Shown here: piece by piece, positions 7,784 to 14,560 of the stretch | How the letters are laid out: every line of letters begins with the position of its first letter | Numbering within the stretch: position 1 is the first letter of the stretch | Assembly: GCA_023399635.1 (NCBI GenBank) | Contig: JAEWOP010000050.1 | Span: 1 to 20,229 of the forward strand | Direction: 5' to 3' | Length of the DNA stretch: 20,229 bases | Source: Pseudomonadota bacterium | GTDB taxonomy: Bacteria; Pseudomonadota; Alphaproteobacteria; Rhizobiales; Rhizobiaceae | Notes under the pieces: model-generated | The model's database searches: none | What the model was told of the DNA's origin: nothing | Seen by the model: only the letters and a program-made list of their open reading frames with translations | Made by a program: the position numbers and the translations under genes

Positions 7784-8477
7784 GGCGCAGCTGGTCCGTC
7801 TGGATCTGCAGCGAAGACAGGGTGGACAGGAACGACATGCCGAGCAGGCTCTGCTCAAGCCGGCCGTCCTCTGTCACCATGGCCCGGACATTGCGGCGCA
7901 CGATGGGCCCGATCGCGATCTCTTCAATCCGAACGGGGGCGGCCACGGCCCGCCCATTGGCGGTCTGCACGCTGATCGTGTAGGCGAGGTTCTGCGGTTC
8001 AAGCCCAATGCGCCTGGCATCGTCGAAGGAGAGCACGACGGTGCTCGCGCCGGTATCGACAAGCATCGACATCGACTGGCCGTTGACATCGACCGGTGCC
8101 TGATAGTGGCCGCTCATGCCACGATGGATGATCACCTCGTTGCTGCCGTTGGTGGTGGTCACCTCCACGGCACTGCCGGGCATCAGGCCAGCCGAGAGAC
8201 GCGCGCCGACACCTTGCAGATCGTGGCGATAGAGATACGCCGCCACCAGAGCCAGGATGATGACGAGCCAGACGGCGATGTAGCTCAGGATCTGACTCTT
8301 ATTGCCGCGCCGACCGGACAACAGGCCGACGGACAGAAGGCCTGCGATCGGCAGGAGGTAGATCATCTGCCCGAAGTCTTCGTTGGCCATGCCGAAGGTC
8401 TGGCCGCTGTCGTGGTTAAAGACAAGCAATGCGAGCCCGGCGCCAAGCACCAGCAGAACAAAGGTCAGACCGCTCAT
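7773..8477 (-). CDS. Membrane-anchored clan AA aspartic protease, TIGR02281 type
   Basis: This is a retropepsin-like aspartic protease of the TIGR02281 family, found mostly in Proteobacteria. The 234 residues have hydrophobic helices at about 3-20, 37-54 and 63-83. A soluble domain follows in which LVDTGAST (catalytic Asp141) and a later ILE/LLG segment (SLLGMSFLS, about 215-223) are the family's active-site and flap-region landmarks. A single catalytic Asp per chain implies that it works as a dimer. The soluble domain probably faces the periplasm; the substrate is unknown. The start ATG overlaps the DUF1289 stop by one base (TGATG), so the two are translationally coupled. I see no terminator after it. 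Confidence 0.88.
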   Translation of the reverse strand: MSGLTFVLLVLGAGLALLVFNHDSGQTFGMANEDFGQMIYLLPIAGLLSVGLLSGRRGNKSQILSYIAVWLVIILALVAAYLYRHDLQGVGARLSAGLMPGSAVEVTTTNGSNEVIIHRGMSGHYQAPVDVNGQSMSMLVDTGASTVVLSFDDARRIGLEPQNLAYTISVQTANGRAVAAPVRIEEIAIGPIVRRNVRAMVTEDGRLEQSLLGMSFLSTLSSLQIQTDQLRLTD

Positions 8478-8704
8478 CAGGTGACGCGCTCCCGCGCCAG
8501 GCGAGCCCGTCTCGTTTCACGGCGCGGCCTGCGTTCCACGCCCTCCAAGCGGCCGGGCAGTGTTTCCATCACCGCCAAGCGCTCTTGATCAGTGAGATCC
8601 ATCCACTTCGCGATCTCGCCTCGGGTACGCCCGCAGCCGAAGCAGTAACCGGTCCTGTCGTCGATGGCGCAAAGGAGAATGCATGGCGAGATCATGGCTG
8701 ACAT
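8477..8704 (-). CDS. DUF1289 small cysteine-motif protein
   Basis: This 75-residue protein matches the DUF1289 family, annotated as a predicted Fe-S or metal protein. The pattern SPCILLCAIDDRTGYCFGCG with RTRGEIAKW gives Cys8, Cys12, Cys21 and Cys24, enough to bind a metal or cluster, followed by the conserved EI-x-W. The basic C-terminus (RRPRRETRRARLARERVT) may bind nucleic acid or the membrane; that is inference. It lies 9 bp after cobS and overlaps the aspartic protease gene by one base, so all three are likely on one transcript. The ATG at 8704 is preferred; an internal ATG follows at residue 4. Confidence 0.88.
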   Translation of the reverse strand: MSAMISPCILLCAIDDRTGYCFGCGRTRGEIAKWMDLTDQERLAVMETLPGRLEGVERRPRRETRRARLARERVT

Positions 8705-8713
8705 ATCGGCGGT

Positions 8714-9511
8714 TCAACAGGTGAGCGCAAGGGCGACCAAGAACACGATATCGCCAGCCTGTTGCGAGGCGCCAATGGTGTCTCCGGTATGGCCGCCGAT
8801 CCGTCGATCGACATAGCGGGTGAATCCGAAGACCGAGACGCTGGAAAGCAAGATGGCGCCCAGGATGGGAACGATCGGAACGGACGGAACGAGAAGGAGA
8901 AGGGAGGCGAGGGCGCCGCTTGCCAGTGCAAGTGTGCGAGCCTGCGCATCCGGCTTGCCAGCACCTGCCGCGACACCACCGGCACGCGCCGGCGGCAGCG
9001 CATGCCAATGGGCGACCATCAGCGCCCGGCTGAACGCAGCCCCTGCCAGCAGTGCAAGCGTGGGCAGGGCTGGTGAGAATGCCGCAAGGGACGCAAGGGC
9101 AGTGCCCCTGAGGGCGTAGGAGAGGATCAAGGCGATCACGCCATAGCTGCCGGTGCGACTGTCCTTCATGATGGAGAGCGCCTGCTCCTTGTCGCGCCCG
9201 CCACCAAGACCGTCGGCAGCGTCGGCAAGGCCGTCCTCATGCAGCGCGCCGGAAAGAAGCGTGATGACAGCAAGCGCGACGAGCGCGGCCAGCAGCGGCT
9301 CGGCCTCCCACTCCAGGAGGAGCCAGAGCAGCAGGGCGGCTGGCAGGGCCAGCAGGAGGCCGGCAAGGGGGAAGGCGCGCCCGGCACGGCTGATCGAACC
9401 GTCGTGACCAGCAAAAAAACGTGCAGGGATCGGCACGCGGCTGAGGAAACCGAGAGACCGCGCCAGATCGCCAAAGAACTCTGTCGTGTTTGGCAGTTGT
9501 CCCTCCTTCAC
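8714..9511 (-). CDS. cobS: Adenosylcobinamide-GDP ribazoletransferase
   Basis: CobS (CobV in aerobic organisms) joins adenosylcobinamide-GDP to alpha-ribazole, or its phosphate, to make adenosylcobalamin at the inner membrane. The family signature is clear: ARSLGFLSRVPIP near the N-terminus, then the metal-binding ALHEDGLADAADGLGGG and KDSRTGSYGV, with several hydrophobic helices up to LVALALTC. The start is uncertain. A GTG at 9511 gives 265 residues but lies on top of AAGGAGG (9510-9504) and lacks its own ribosome binding site. A CTG at 9496 is placed 5 nt after AAGGAGG and gives a 260-residue protein beginning PNTTEFFGDLARS, which fits the family length. Frame further upstream is antisense to cobT and is not part of the protein. 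The gene is divergent from cobT. Confidence 0.9.
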   Translation of the reverse strand: MKEGQLPNTTEFFGDLARSLGFLSRVPIPARFFAGHDGSISRAGRAFPLAGLLLALPAALLLWLLLEWEAEPLLAALVALAVITLLSGALHEDGLADAADGLGGGRDKEQALSIMKDSRTGSYGVIALILSYALRGTALASLAAFSPALPTLALLAGAAFSRALMVAHWHALPPARAGGVAAGAGKPDAQARTLALASGALASLLLLVPSVPIVPILGAILLSSVSVFGFTRYVDRRIGGHTGDTIGASQQAGDIVFLVALALTC

Positions 9512-9543
9512 GGCACGACTATGAGAGCAGCAGATGATCTTGA

Positions 9544-9555
9544 TTTGCCGGCAAA
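9544..9555. promoter_or_regulatory. Perfect 12-bp palindrome between cobS and cobT
   Basis: TTTGCCGGCAAA is self-complementary over 12 bp. It lies in the roughly 80-bp divergent spacer, 38 bp before the cobT ATG. It could be an operator shared by both cobalamin genes. The spacer is too short for a cobalamin riboswitch, and no B12-box-like element was seen. Confidence 0.4.
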
Positions 9556-9593
9556 CACAAGCGCCGGGAGCCGATAAGAAAGAAGAAGAAGCC

Positions 9594-10610
9594 ATGAGCA
9601 TGAGCGGCCTGCCTTTTGACGATTTCCGCGCCCTGCTGCAGAACCTGCCTGGCCCGGACTCCCGCGCGCTGGTCGCGGCACGTGAGCGCGACGCGCAGCT
9701 GACGAAGCCGCCGGGATCGCTCGGCCGACTGGAGGAAATCGCCATGTGGCTTGCTGCCTGGACCGGGCGCGCGCCGGCCGTGACTCGGCCTCTGGTGGCG
9801 ATCTTTGCCGGCAACCACGGGGTCACCAAGCATGGGATTACACCCTTTCCCTCTTCGGTGACACAGCAGATGGTGGAAAACTTCGCGGCAGGCGGTGCTG
9901 CGATCAACCAGATCTGCGTGACCCACGACCTGGGGCTGAAGATCTTCGACCTGGCACTCGACTATCCGAGCGGCGACATCACCTGCGAACCCGCACTGTC
10001 AGAGCGCGATTGCGCCGCCACCATGGCCTTCGGCATGGAAGCGATCGCAGGCGGGACAGACCTGCTGTGCATCGGCGAAATGGGTATCGGCAACACGACG
10101 ATCGCCGCCGCGATCAACCTGGCGCTCTATGGTGGCGAGGCGGAGGACTGGGTGGGGCCGGGCACCGGCTCTCACGGCGAGCTGCTGGAGCGGAAGATCC
10201 AGGCGGTGAAGACGGCGGTGGACTTCCACAAGGACCACCTGAAGGACCCTCTGGAAGTGCTGCGGCGACTGGGCGGACGCGAGATTGCGGCAATCGCCGG
10301 TGCGATCCTTGCAGCGCGCGTGGAGAAGATCCCGGTATTGCTTGACGGCTACGTGGTGACGGCAGCGGCCTCGATCCTGAAGGCTGCCAATCCAACGGCA
10401 CTTGACCATTGCCTGATCGGTCATGTTTCGGCGGAACCCGGCCACATGAAGGCGCTTGAAAAACTCGGCAAGACGCCGCTCCTGGCACTTGGCATGCGTC
10501 TTGGGGAGGGCACGGGTGCAGCACTCGCCGCCGGTATCGTCAAGGCTGCCGCGGCCTGCCATTCCGGCATGGCGACGTTCGAGCAGGCCGGCGTGAGCGC
10601 GGGAAATTGA
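9594..10610 (+). CDS. cobT: Nicotinate-nucleotide-dimethylbenzimidazole phosphoribosyltransferase
   Basis: CobT (called CobU in Pseudomonas nomenclature) transfers ribose phosphate from nicotinate mononucleotide to 5,6-dimethylbenzimidazole, making alpha-ribazole 5'-phosphate for the lower ligand of cobalamin. The 338 residues show the family marks: LTKPPGSLGRLEE, FAGNHGVTKHGITPFPSSVT, GEMGIGNTTIAAA, GPGTGSHGELLERK and GMRLGEGTGAALA. The last contains the general base, Glu305 (Glu317 in the Salmonella enzyme). The ATG at 9594 has a GAAGAAG ribosome binding site and is followed by a second ATG two codons on; upstream in-frame codons are not family-like. cobS is divergent and dgkA follows 2 bp after the stop. 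Confidence 0.95.
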   Translation: MSMSGLPFDDFRALLQNLPGPDSRALVAARERDAQLTKPPGSLGRLEEIAMWLAAWTGRAPAVTRPLVAIFAGNHGVTKHGITPFPSSVTQQMVENFAAGGAAINQICVTHDLGLKIFDLALDYPSGDITCEPALSERDCAATMAFGMEAIAGGTDLLCIGEMGIGNTTIAAAINLALYGGEAEDWVGPGTGSHGELLERKIQAVKTAVDFHKDHLKDPLEVLRRLGGREIAAIAGAILAARVEKIPVLLDGYVVTAAASILKAANPTALDHCLIGHVSAEPGHMKALEKLGKTPLLALGMRLGEGTGAALAAGIVKAAAACHSGMATFEQAGVSAGN

Positions 10611-10612
10611 GC

Positions 10613-11005
10613 ATGGAGAAAGCGCCTCGCGAAAGTAGGATCAAGAAGGCAAGCGGACCGCGGCGCGTTGTTGCCGCCACGCGCTATTCGATGCAGGGCA
10701 TGATCCGCTGCTGGCAGGAGGAGGCTTTCCGAACCGAGGCCGTTGCCTTCGGCCTGGGGCTCCTTCTGTTCGTCCTGATCGGCGCCGACCTCTTTCACTA
10801 TCTCGTCTACGCGGTGCTGATGCTGGTTCTTTTCGCCGTGGAAGCGCTGAACACGGCGATTGAAGAGCTTGTGGACCGGATCTCTCCGGAGATCTCGAAA
10901 GTCGGCCGCCACGCAAAGGATCTTGGCTCGTTTGCCGTTTTCTGCCTGTTGTGCGCGAACGGGCTATTCGTGCTGTGGTCTATCTACGACATCGTGATCC
11001 GGTAG
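10613..11005 (+). CDS. dgkA: Diacylglycerol kinase
   Basis: DgkA is a small trimeric inner-membrane kinase that phosphorylates diacylglycerol to phosphatidate, recycling lipid left over when phospholipid head groups are donated (for example to cyclic glucans). The 130-residue chain has a basic N-terminus, an amphipathic helix (GMIRCWQEEAFRTEAVAFG), three membrane helices and the catalytic signature VEALNTAIEELVDRIS (about 76-91). The signature is followed by KVGRHAKDLGSFAVF, which corresponds to ELSGRAKDMGSAAV in E. coli. The ATG at 10613 starts 2 bp after the cobT stop, so the two are cotranscribed and probably translationally coupled. The gene is convergent with the histidine kinase gene. 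Confidence 0.92.
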   Translation: MEKAPRESRIKKASGPRRVVAATRYSMQGMIRCWQEEAFRTEAVAFGLGLLLFVLIGADLFHYLVYAVLMLVLFAVEALNTAIEELVDRISPEISKVGRHAKDLGSFAVFCLLCANGLFVLWSIYDIVIR

Positions 11006-11035
11006 ACGTCATCCCGGGTCTGCCTCGGTGAGAGC

Positions 11036-12571
11036 CTAGGCAAATGTCCGGCGGCGGCGCGCAATGGGGGCTGCGTCTTCGATAGCGGGAACGCTCTGCA
11101 GGATACGGGTCGAGGGCAGGATGGCGATCGCCTCGGTACCTTCGCGCAGCTTCGATCGAAGGACGAACTGTCCATCGTGTTTTGCCAGGATTGCCTGAAC
11201 GATCGGCAGCCCGAGACCGGTACCCTGTTCGGCGCTCTTGATGGCGATGGATCCCTGGCCGAAGGCCGACAGCACGATCGGGATCTCTTCTTCCGGGATG
11301 CCAGGGCCATTGTCCTTGATCGCGACATACTGACCCCCACCGGCCGTCCAGCCCACCTTGACGGTGATCTCGCCGCCCTGTGGCGTGAATTTGACGGCAT
11401 TTGAGAGGAGGTTGAGCACGACCTGGCGGATTGCCTTCTCGTCGGCCCAGATCTGGGGCAGGGTCGGCTCGAACTGCTGGTGGATGGTGATGCTCTTGCC
11501 GCTGGCACGCAGCTGCACCATGCCGATGCAGTCTTCGGCGATCTCCAGGAGCGACAACGCATCCTCGTTGAGCTCGTAACGGCCCGCCTCGATGCGCGAG
11601 AGGTCGAGGATCTCGTTGATGAGGTCGAGGAGATGCTGCCCGGACCGGTGAATGTCACCGGCATATTCCTGGTAGGTCGGGTTGGACATCGGGCCCAGCA
11701 CTTCCGCATTCATGACCTCGGAGAAACCAAGGATCGCGTTGAGCGGCGTTCGCAACTCGTGCGACATCGAGGCGAGGAAACGGGATTTTGCGAGATTGGC
11801 TTCTTCTGCCCGCCGACGCGCCTCGTCCGACATCGATTTTGCCACTTCGAGCTCGGCGATGAGATCGTCCTTTTCCGACTGATAGGACATCAGGGTGAGG
11901 TTCGAGCGATACTGCCGATCGGCGATATAGTGAAAGAACACGAGCGCGATGGCGGACATGCCGGCAAGCCCGATGTCGAGCATGTGACGCGACAGCGCGG
12001 ATGAGAGCAGCAAGGTGAGAATGAGCGGCAAGAAGCCGAACAGCACGCCCTGGCGCAGCATCACGCCGTTCATGGCACCGATGGAGATCGCAACCAGAAT
12101 GACGGCGGCCTTGTAGAAATAGAAGCTGTCGCCCGAGCAGTCGGCGCAGGTCTGCAGCGAAAACAGGGCCCAGCAACACCCAGCCAGTACCTGGCCCAAA
12201 AGCAGGCGGCGCCGCCAGCGAGCGGTATCGAGGGCAGTGATGTCGATCCGGCCGATGCGGCGGGCCAGAAGAACATTGACGGCGTGGACGCTGAGCGCCA
12301 GCAGGGCCCATCCGAGAAGATTGGCGGCAGGATTGAGGTAAAGCCCGATTGCGGTGACCACGGCCACGAAAAGCGGTATGACGAGCGCGCTCTGCACGAC
12401 GGCGTTGACATGCAGGGCCAGTGCTTCGCGGTCGAAGACGATGGTGCTGCGGCCGGTGGACTGAAGGCGCTCGCGCGTTGCGCGTACCGTCTTCGAGACA
12501 GCCTTGTTGCGGCTGCTTCGAGACAGGTCGACGATGTTCTTATCGGTCGAGGTACTGACGCCGTTACTCAT
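11036..12571 (-). CDS. Membrane sensor histidine kinase with PleC/DivJ/PdhS-like H-box
   Basis: This is an inner-membrane histidine kinase of 511 residues. The N-terminal 45 residues are cytosolic. They are followed by about six membrane helices (53-78, 86-103, 122-140, 153-170, 175-195, 198-216) rather than a classic periplasmic sensor, then a coiled coil (about 230-265). The kinase core has the phospho-acceptor His271 in FLASMSHELRTPLNAILGFSEVM, the N-box VLNLLSNAVKF (Asn391), G1 DNGPGIP (420-426) and G2 GTGLGL (450-455). The H-box wording is typical of the PleC/DivJ/PdhS group that controls DivK and the alphaproteobacterial cell cycle; placement within that group is inference. A CADC pair (142-145) sits in a loop between helices. 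No response regulator is adjacent. The ATG at 12571 is preferred over a GTG at 12577. Confidence 0.9.
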   Translation of the reverse strand: MSNGVSTSTDKNIVDLSRSSRNKAVSKTVRATRERLQSTGRSTIVFDREALALHVNAVVQSALVIPLFVAVVTAIGLYLNPAANLLGWALLALSVHAVNVLLARRIGRIDITALDTARWRRRLLLGQVLAGCCWALFSLQTCADCSGDSFYFYKAAVILVAISIGAMNGVMLRQGVLFGFLPLILTLLLSSALSRHMLDIGLAGMSAIALVFFHYIADRQYRSNLTLMSYQSEKDDLIAELEVAKSMSDEARRRAEEANLAKSRFLASMSHELRTPLNAILGFSEVMNAEVLGPMSNPTYQEYAGDIHRSGQHLLDLINEILDLSRIEAGRYELNEDALSLLEIAEDCIGMVQLRASGKSITIHQQFEPTLPQIWADEKAIRQVVLNLLSNAVKFTPQGGEITVKVGWTAGGGQYVAIKDNGPGIPEEEIPIVLSAFGQGSIAIKSAEQGTGLGLPIVQAILAKHDGQFVLRSKLREGTEAIAILPSTRILQSVPAIEDAAPIARRRRTFA

Positions 12572-12599
12572 AACCACTGGATCGATGTCCCCAATGGTT
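12572..12599 (-). promoter_or_regulatory. Leader hairpin directly before the histidine kinase start codon
   Basis: Read on the minus strand, AACCATTGG (12599-12591) pairs with CCAGTGGTT (12580-12572), nine pairs including one G-U, around a 10-nt loop. The 3' arm ends on the base just before the ATG at 12571. The only purine-rich candidate ribosome binding site (GGGG, 12592-12589) lies partly in the stem and partly in the loop. This geometry could restrict translation initiation. Confidence 0.4.
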
Positions 12600-12692
12600 G
12601 TGAGGCTAGCGCCGAAACCTTAAGAAGATGCTGCCGGGCAAGGATTTGTTTGCCATTTCCCTGAAGCTTCTGTTGTTGATTAAGGCCGGATC

Positions 12693-13256
12693 GTGACACC
12701 AATTTTGCGAAGATTGCGCAGCTCCGGCCTCATGCTGGCCTTCGTGTTTCTTGGCGCGCTGATTGCCGCCAAGCTGGACGATGCGGCGTCCGTTCGGCTT
12801 GACGGCCCCTTCATCGCGATCGACGGGGACACGTTGGCGGTGGGAGCAGAGCGGCTGCGGCTTGAAGGCGTGGATGCGCCGGAGATCCGCCAGGTCTGCC
12901 AAGACGGCAGCGGCGTGGACTGGCCGTGCGGCGAGGAAGCGCGAGCTGCTCTGGAGCGCCTTGTATCTGCAGCCTCCGCGGTCTGCAGCGGTTCGAGCCG
13001 TGATCGTTACGACCGGCTTCTCGTGCGTTGCCGAAACGGCGCGCTGGACATCAACGCGCAGATGGTTCGTACGGGATTGGCCATAGCATCCGGAGGTTAT
13101 GGCTCAGAAGAAGACGAGGCGCGTGAAGGAAGTCATGGCCTATGGGCCGGCTCCTTCGAACGCCCGCGTGACTGGAGAATACGGCACGGCGTCATGGATG
13201 ACCCGGCCGTTGCGGAAGGAATTCTGGCTTGGCTGAAAGGATTGTTCGGCAGTTGA
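12693..13256 (+). CDS. Thermonuclease family protein (staphylococcal nuclease-like)
   Basis: This is a secreted or membrane-anchored nuclease of the SNase fold, which cleaves DNA or RNA with Ca2+ in classical members. The 187 residues begin with a basic stretch and one hydrophobic segment (about 12-27, SGLMLAFVFLGALIAA) that would export or anchor it. The SNase core follows: AIDGDTLAV (Asp44, Asp46), LRLEGVDAPE (Arg56, Asp61, Glu64) and SRDRYDRLLVRC (Arg107). These correspond to Asp21, Arg35, Asp40, Glu43 and Arg87 of the S. aureus enzyme, so the active site looks complete. The start is GTG, with AAGG upstream. The last 28 bp overlap the next gene. Several cysteines suit a periplasmic location. 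Confidence 0.88.
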   Translation: MTPILRRLRSSGLMLAFVFLGALIAAKLDDAASVRLDGPFIAIDGDTLAVGAERLRLEGVDAPEIRQVCQDGSGVDWPCGEEARAALERLVSAASAVCSGSSRDRYDRLLVRCRNGALDINAQMVRTGLAIASGGYGSEEDEAREGSHGLWAGSFERPRDWRIRHGVMDDPAVAEGILAWLKGLFGS

Positions 13257-13915
13257 GCGGCGGCGTTCCCGCAGATGCTGCCACAAAGGCAAAGGAGGCG
13301 CTTGACGATCTGCGCGTCAGCATCGCCGCCTGCCGGATCTGCCGCGACGTGCCTGCGCGGGGCATCGATGACCGTCTGCCGCATGAGCCACGTCCTGTTG
13401 CCGTTCTTTCCGCCAAGGCGCGAATTCTGATCGCCGGGCAGGCACCGGGGCTGCGCGTCCACCAGAGCGGTCTCCCGTTCAATGACGCTTCCGGGGATCG
13501 GCTGCGGGACTGGCTCGGCGTTGACCGCGAAATGTTCTACGACCGGGACCGCTTTGCCATCGTGCCCATGGGCTTCTGCTTTCCCGGCTACGATGCCAAG
13601 GGCAGCGATCTGCCGCCGCGGCGCGAATGTGCGCCGCTCTGGCGTCGTGCGGTGGTGGACGCAATGCCGCAGATCGAGCTGGTGCTGGCAATCGGGCAAT
13701 ATGCTCAGGCCTGGCATCTGGGATCGCGGCGGCGCAAAGGCATGACGGAGACGGTACAGAACTGGCGGGAGTATTTCTTCAGCAATCAAGGGCCGCATGT
13801 CCTGCCTTTGCCGCATCCAAGCTGGCGCAACACGGGCTGGCTGAAGCGCAACCCCTGGTTCCAGGAGGAGGTTTTGCCCCTGCTAAAGCAGCATGTGGAT
13901 AGATTGACGCGCTGA
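13229..13915 (+). CDS. Uracil-DNA glycosylase family protein (COG1573 type)
   Basis: This is a member of the UDG superfamily, whose enzymes remove uracil or other damaged bases from DNA. In 228 residues it shows GQAPG (70-74, matching the GEAPG active-site motif of families 4 and 5) and LPLPHPSWRN (His196). Four cysteines, CRIC (35, 38), Cys117 in MGFCFPG and Cys134 in RRECAPLW, have the spacing of the 4Fe-4S ligands of family 4 enzymes. Gln replaces the catalytic Glu of the family 4 motif, so activity on uracil is not assured. The start is taken as TTG at 13229, with GGAAGGA 8 nt upstream inside the thermonuclease gene; a TTG at 13253 is the alternative. The 28-bp overlap suggests coupling with the nuclease gene. 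Confidence 0.85.
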   Translation: MAERIVRQLSGGVPADAATKAKEALDDLRVSIAACRICRDVPARGIDDRLPHEPRPVAVLSAKARILIAGQAPGLRVHQSGLPFNDASGDRLRDWLGVDREMFYDRDRFAIVPMGFCFPGYDAKGSDLPPRRECAPLWRRAVVDAMPQIELVLAIGQYAQAWHLGSRRRKGMTETVQNWREYFFSNQGPHVLPLPHPSWRNTGWLKRNPWFQEEVLPLLKQHVDRLTR

Positions 13916-13982
13916 GACAAAACTGCGCGCGGACATGTTAGAAGACGGTATGCAGGAGAAAATCATTTCGAAGGACCGTGTG

Positions 13983-14468
13983 ATGGATCGTCTCGACCGC
14001 AAAATCCTCCGTATCCTCCAGGAAGACACCACGCTCGCGGTGGCCGACCTGGCAAAGAAGGTCGGTCTGTCGACGACACCGTGCTGGCGCCGCATCCAGA
14101 GGATGGAGGAGGAGGGGGTGATCCGTCGTCGGGTGGCCCTGCTCGATCCGGTCAAGGTCAACACCAAGGTGACCGTCTTCGTCTCGATCCGGACGGCAAG
14201 CCATTCGATCGAATGGCTGAAGCGTTTCTCCGAAGTGGTGGTCGATTTTCCCGAAGTTGTTGAGTTCTACCGCATGAGCGGCGACGTAGATTACCTGCTG
14301 CGCGTGGTCGTTCCCGACATCGCTGCCTATGACGCCTTCTACAAGCGGCTGATCGCCAGGATCGAGATCCGCGATGTGTCGTCTGCCTTCGCCATGGAGC
14401 AGATCAAGTACACGACCGAGCTGCCGCTCGATTATATGCTGCTCGACCAGAAGTCCGGGGAAGACTGA
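13983..14468 (+). CDS. Lrp/AsnC family transcriptional regulator
   Basis: This is a feast/famine regulator of 161 residues. The N-terminal winged helix-turn-helix covers about 1-60 (MDRLDRKILRILQEDTTLAV, then ADLAKKVGLSTTPCWRRIQR and MEEEGVIRRRVALLDP). The C-terminal RAM ligand-binding domain covers about 65-150, with the SGDVDYLLRVVVPD strand and the closing TTELPL. Such proteins form octamers and respond to amino acids. The ATG at 13983 has AAGGA 7 nt upstream; starting at 13935 would add an unrelated 16 residues. The divergent partner usually controlled by such a regulator is absent: the upstream gene runs in the same direction and the downstream one is convergent, so the target cannot be inferred. 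Confidence 0.93.
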   Translation: MDRLDRKILRILQEDTTLAVADLAKKVGLSTTPCWRRIQRMEEEGVIRRRVALLDPVKVNTKVTVFVSIRTASHSIEWLKRFSEVVVDFPEVVEFYRMSGDVDYLLRVVVPDIAAYDAFYKRLIARIEIRDVSSAFAMEQIKYTTELPLDYMLLDQKSGED

Positions 14469-14476
14469 ACAAGTTC

Positions 14477-14496
14477 AGGTTCGAAAGGACCTTTTT
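14477..14496 (+). terminator. Intrinsic terminator of the Lrp/AsnC gene, GAAA tetraloop
   Basis: AGGTTC (14477-14482) pairs with GGACCT (14487-14492), with one G-U, across a GAAA tetraloop. The stem is followed by TTTT (14493-14496). It lies 8 bp after the regulator stop codon. The short stem is offset by a very stable tetraloop. Confidence 0.65.
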
Positions 14497-14505
14497 CTGC
14501 CGGTG

Positions 14506-14530
14506 TCGTTGCGCATCAGATGCGCAACGA
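14506..14530. repeat. 11-bp perfect inverted repeat between convergent genes
   Basis: TCGTTGCGCAT (14506-14516) and ATGCGCAACGA (14520-14530) are perfect 11-bp arms around CAG. The repeat lies in the convergent spacer, after the Lrp/AsnC terminator and 30 bp beyond the dehydrogenase stop. No T tract follows on either strand, so it may be a 3'-end stabilising hairpin, a weak terminator for the minus-strand operon, or a protein site. Confidence 0.6.
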
Positions 14531-14560
14531 TCTCATCTGCCGAGGAGGCCGGACCCAGTA

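Noticed and set aside
9497..9593. A cobalamin riboswitch in front of cobT or cobS.
   Set aside because: The spacer is under 100 bp and no B12-box-like sequence or long structured leader fits in it.
9512..9907. An N-terminal extension of cobS of about 130 residues.
   Set aside because: It is antisense to cobT, has low-complexity Ser/Arg/Ala content and lies before the conserved CobS N-terminus.
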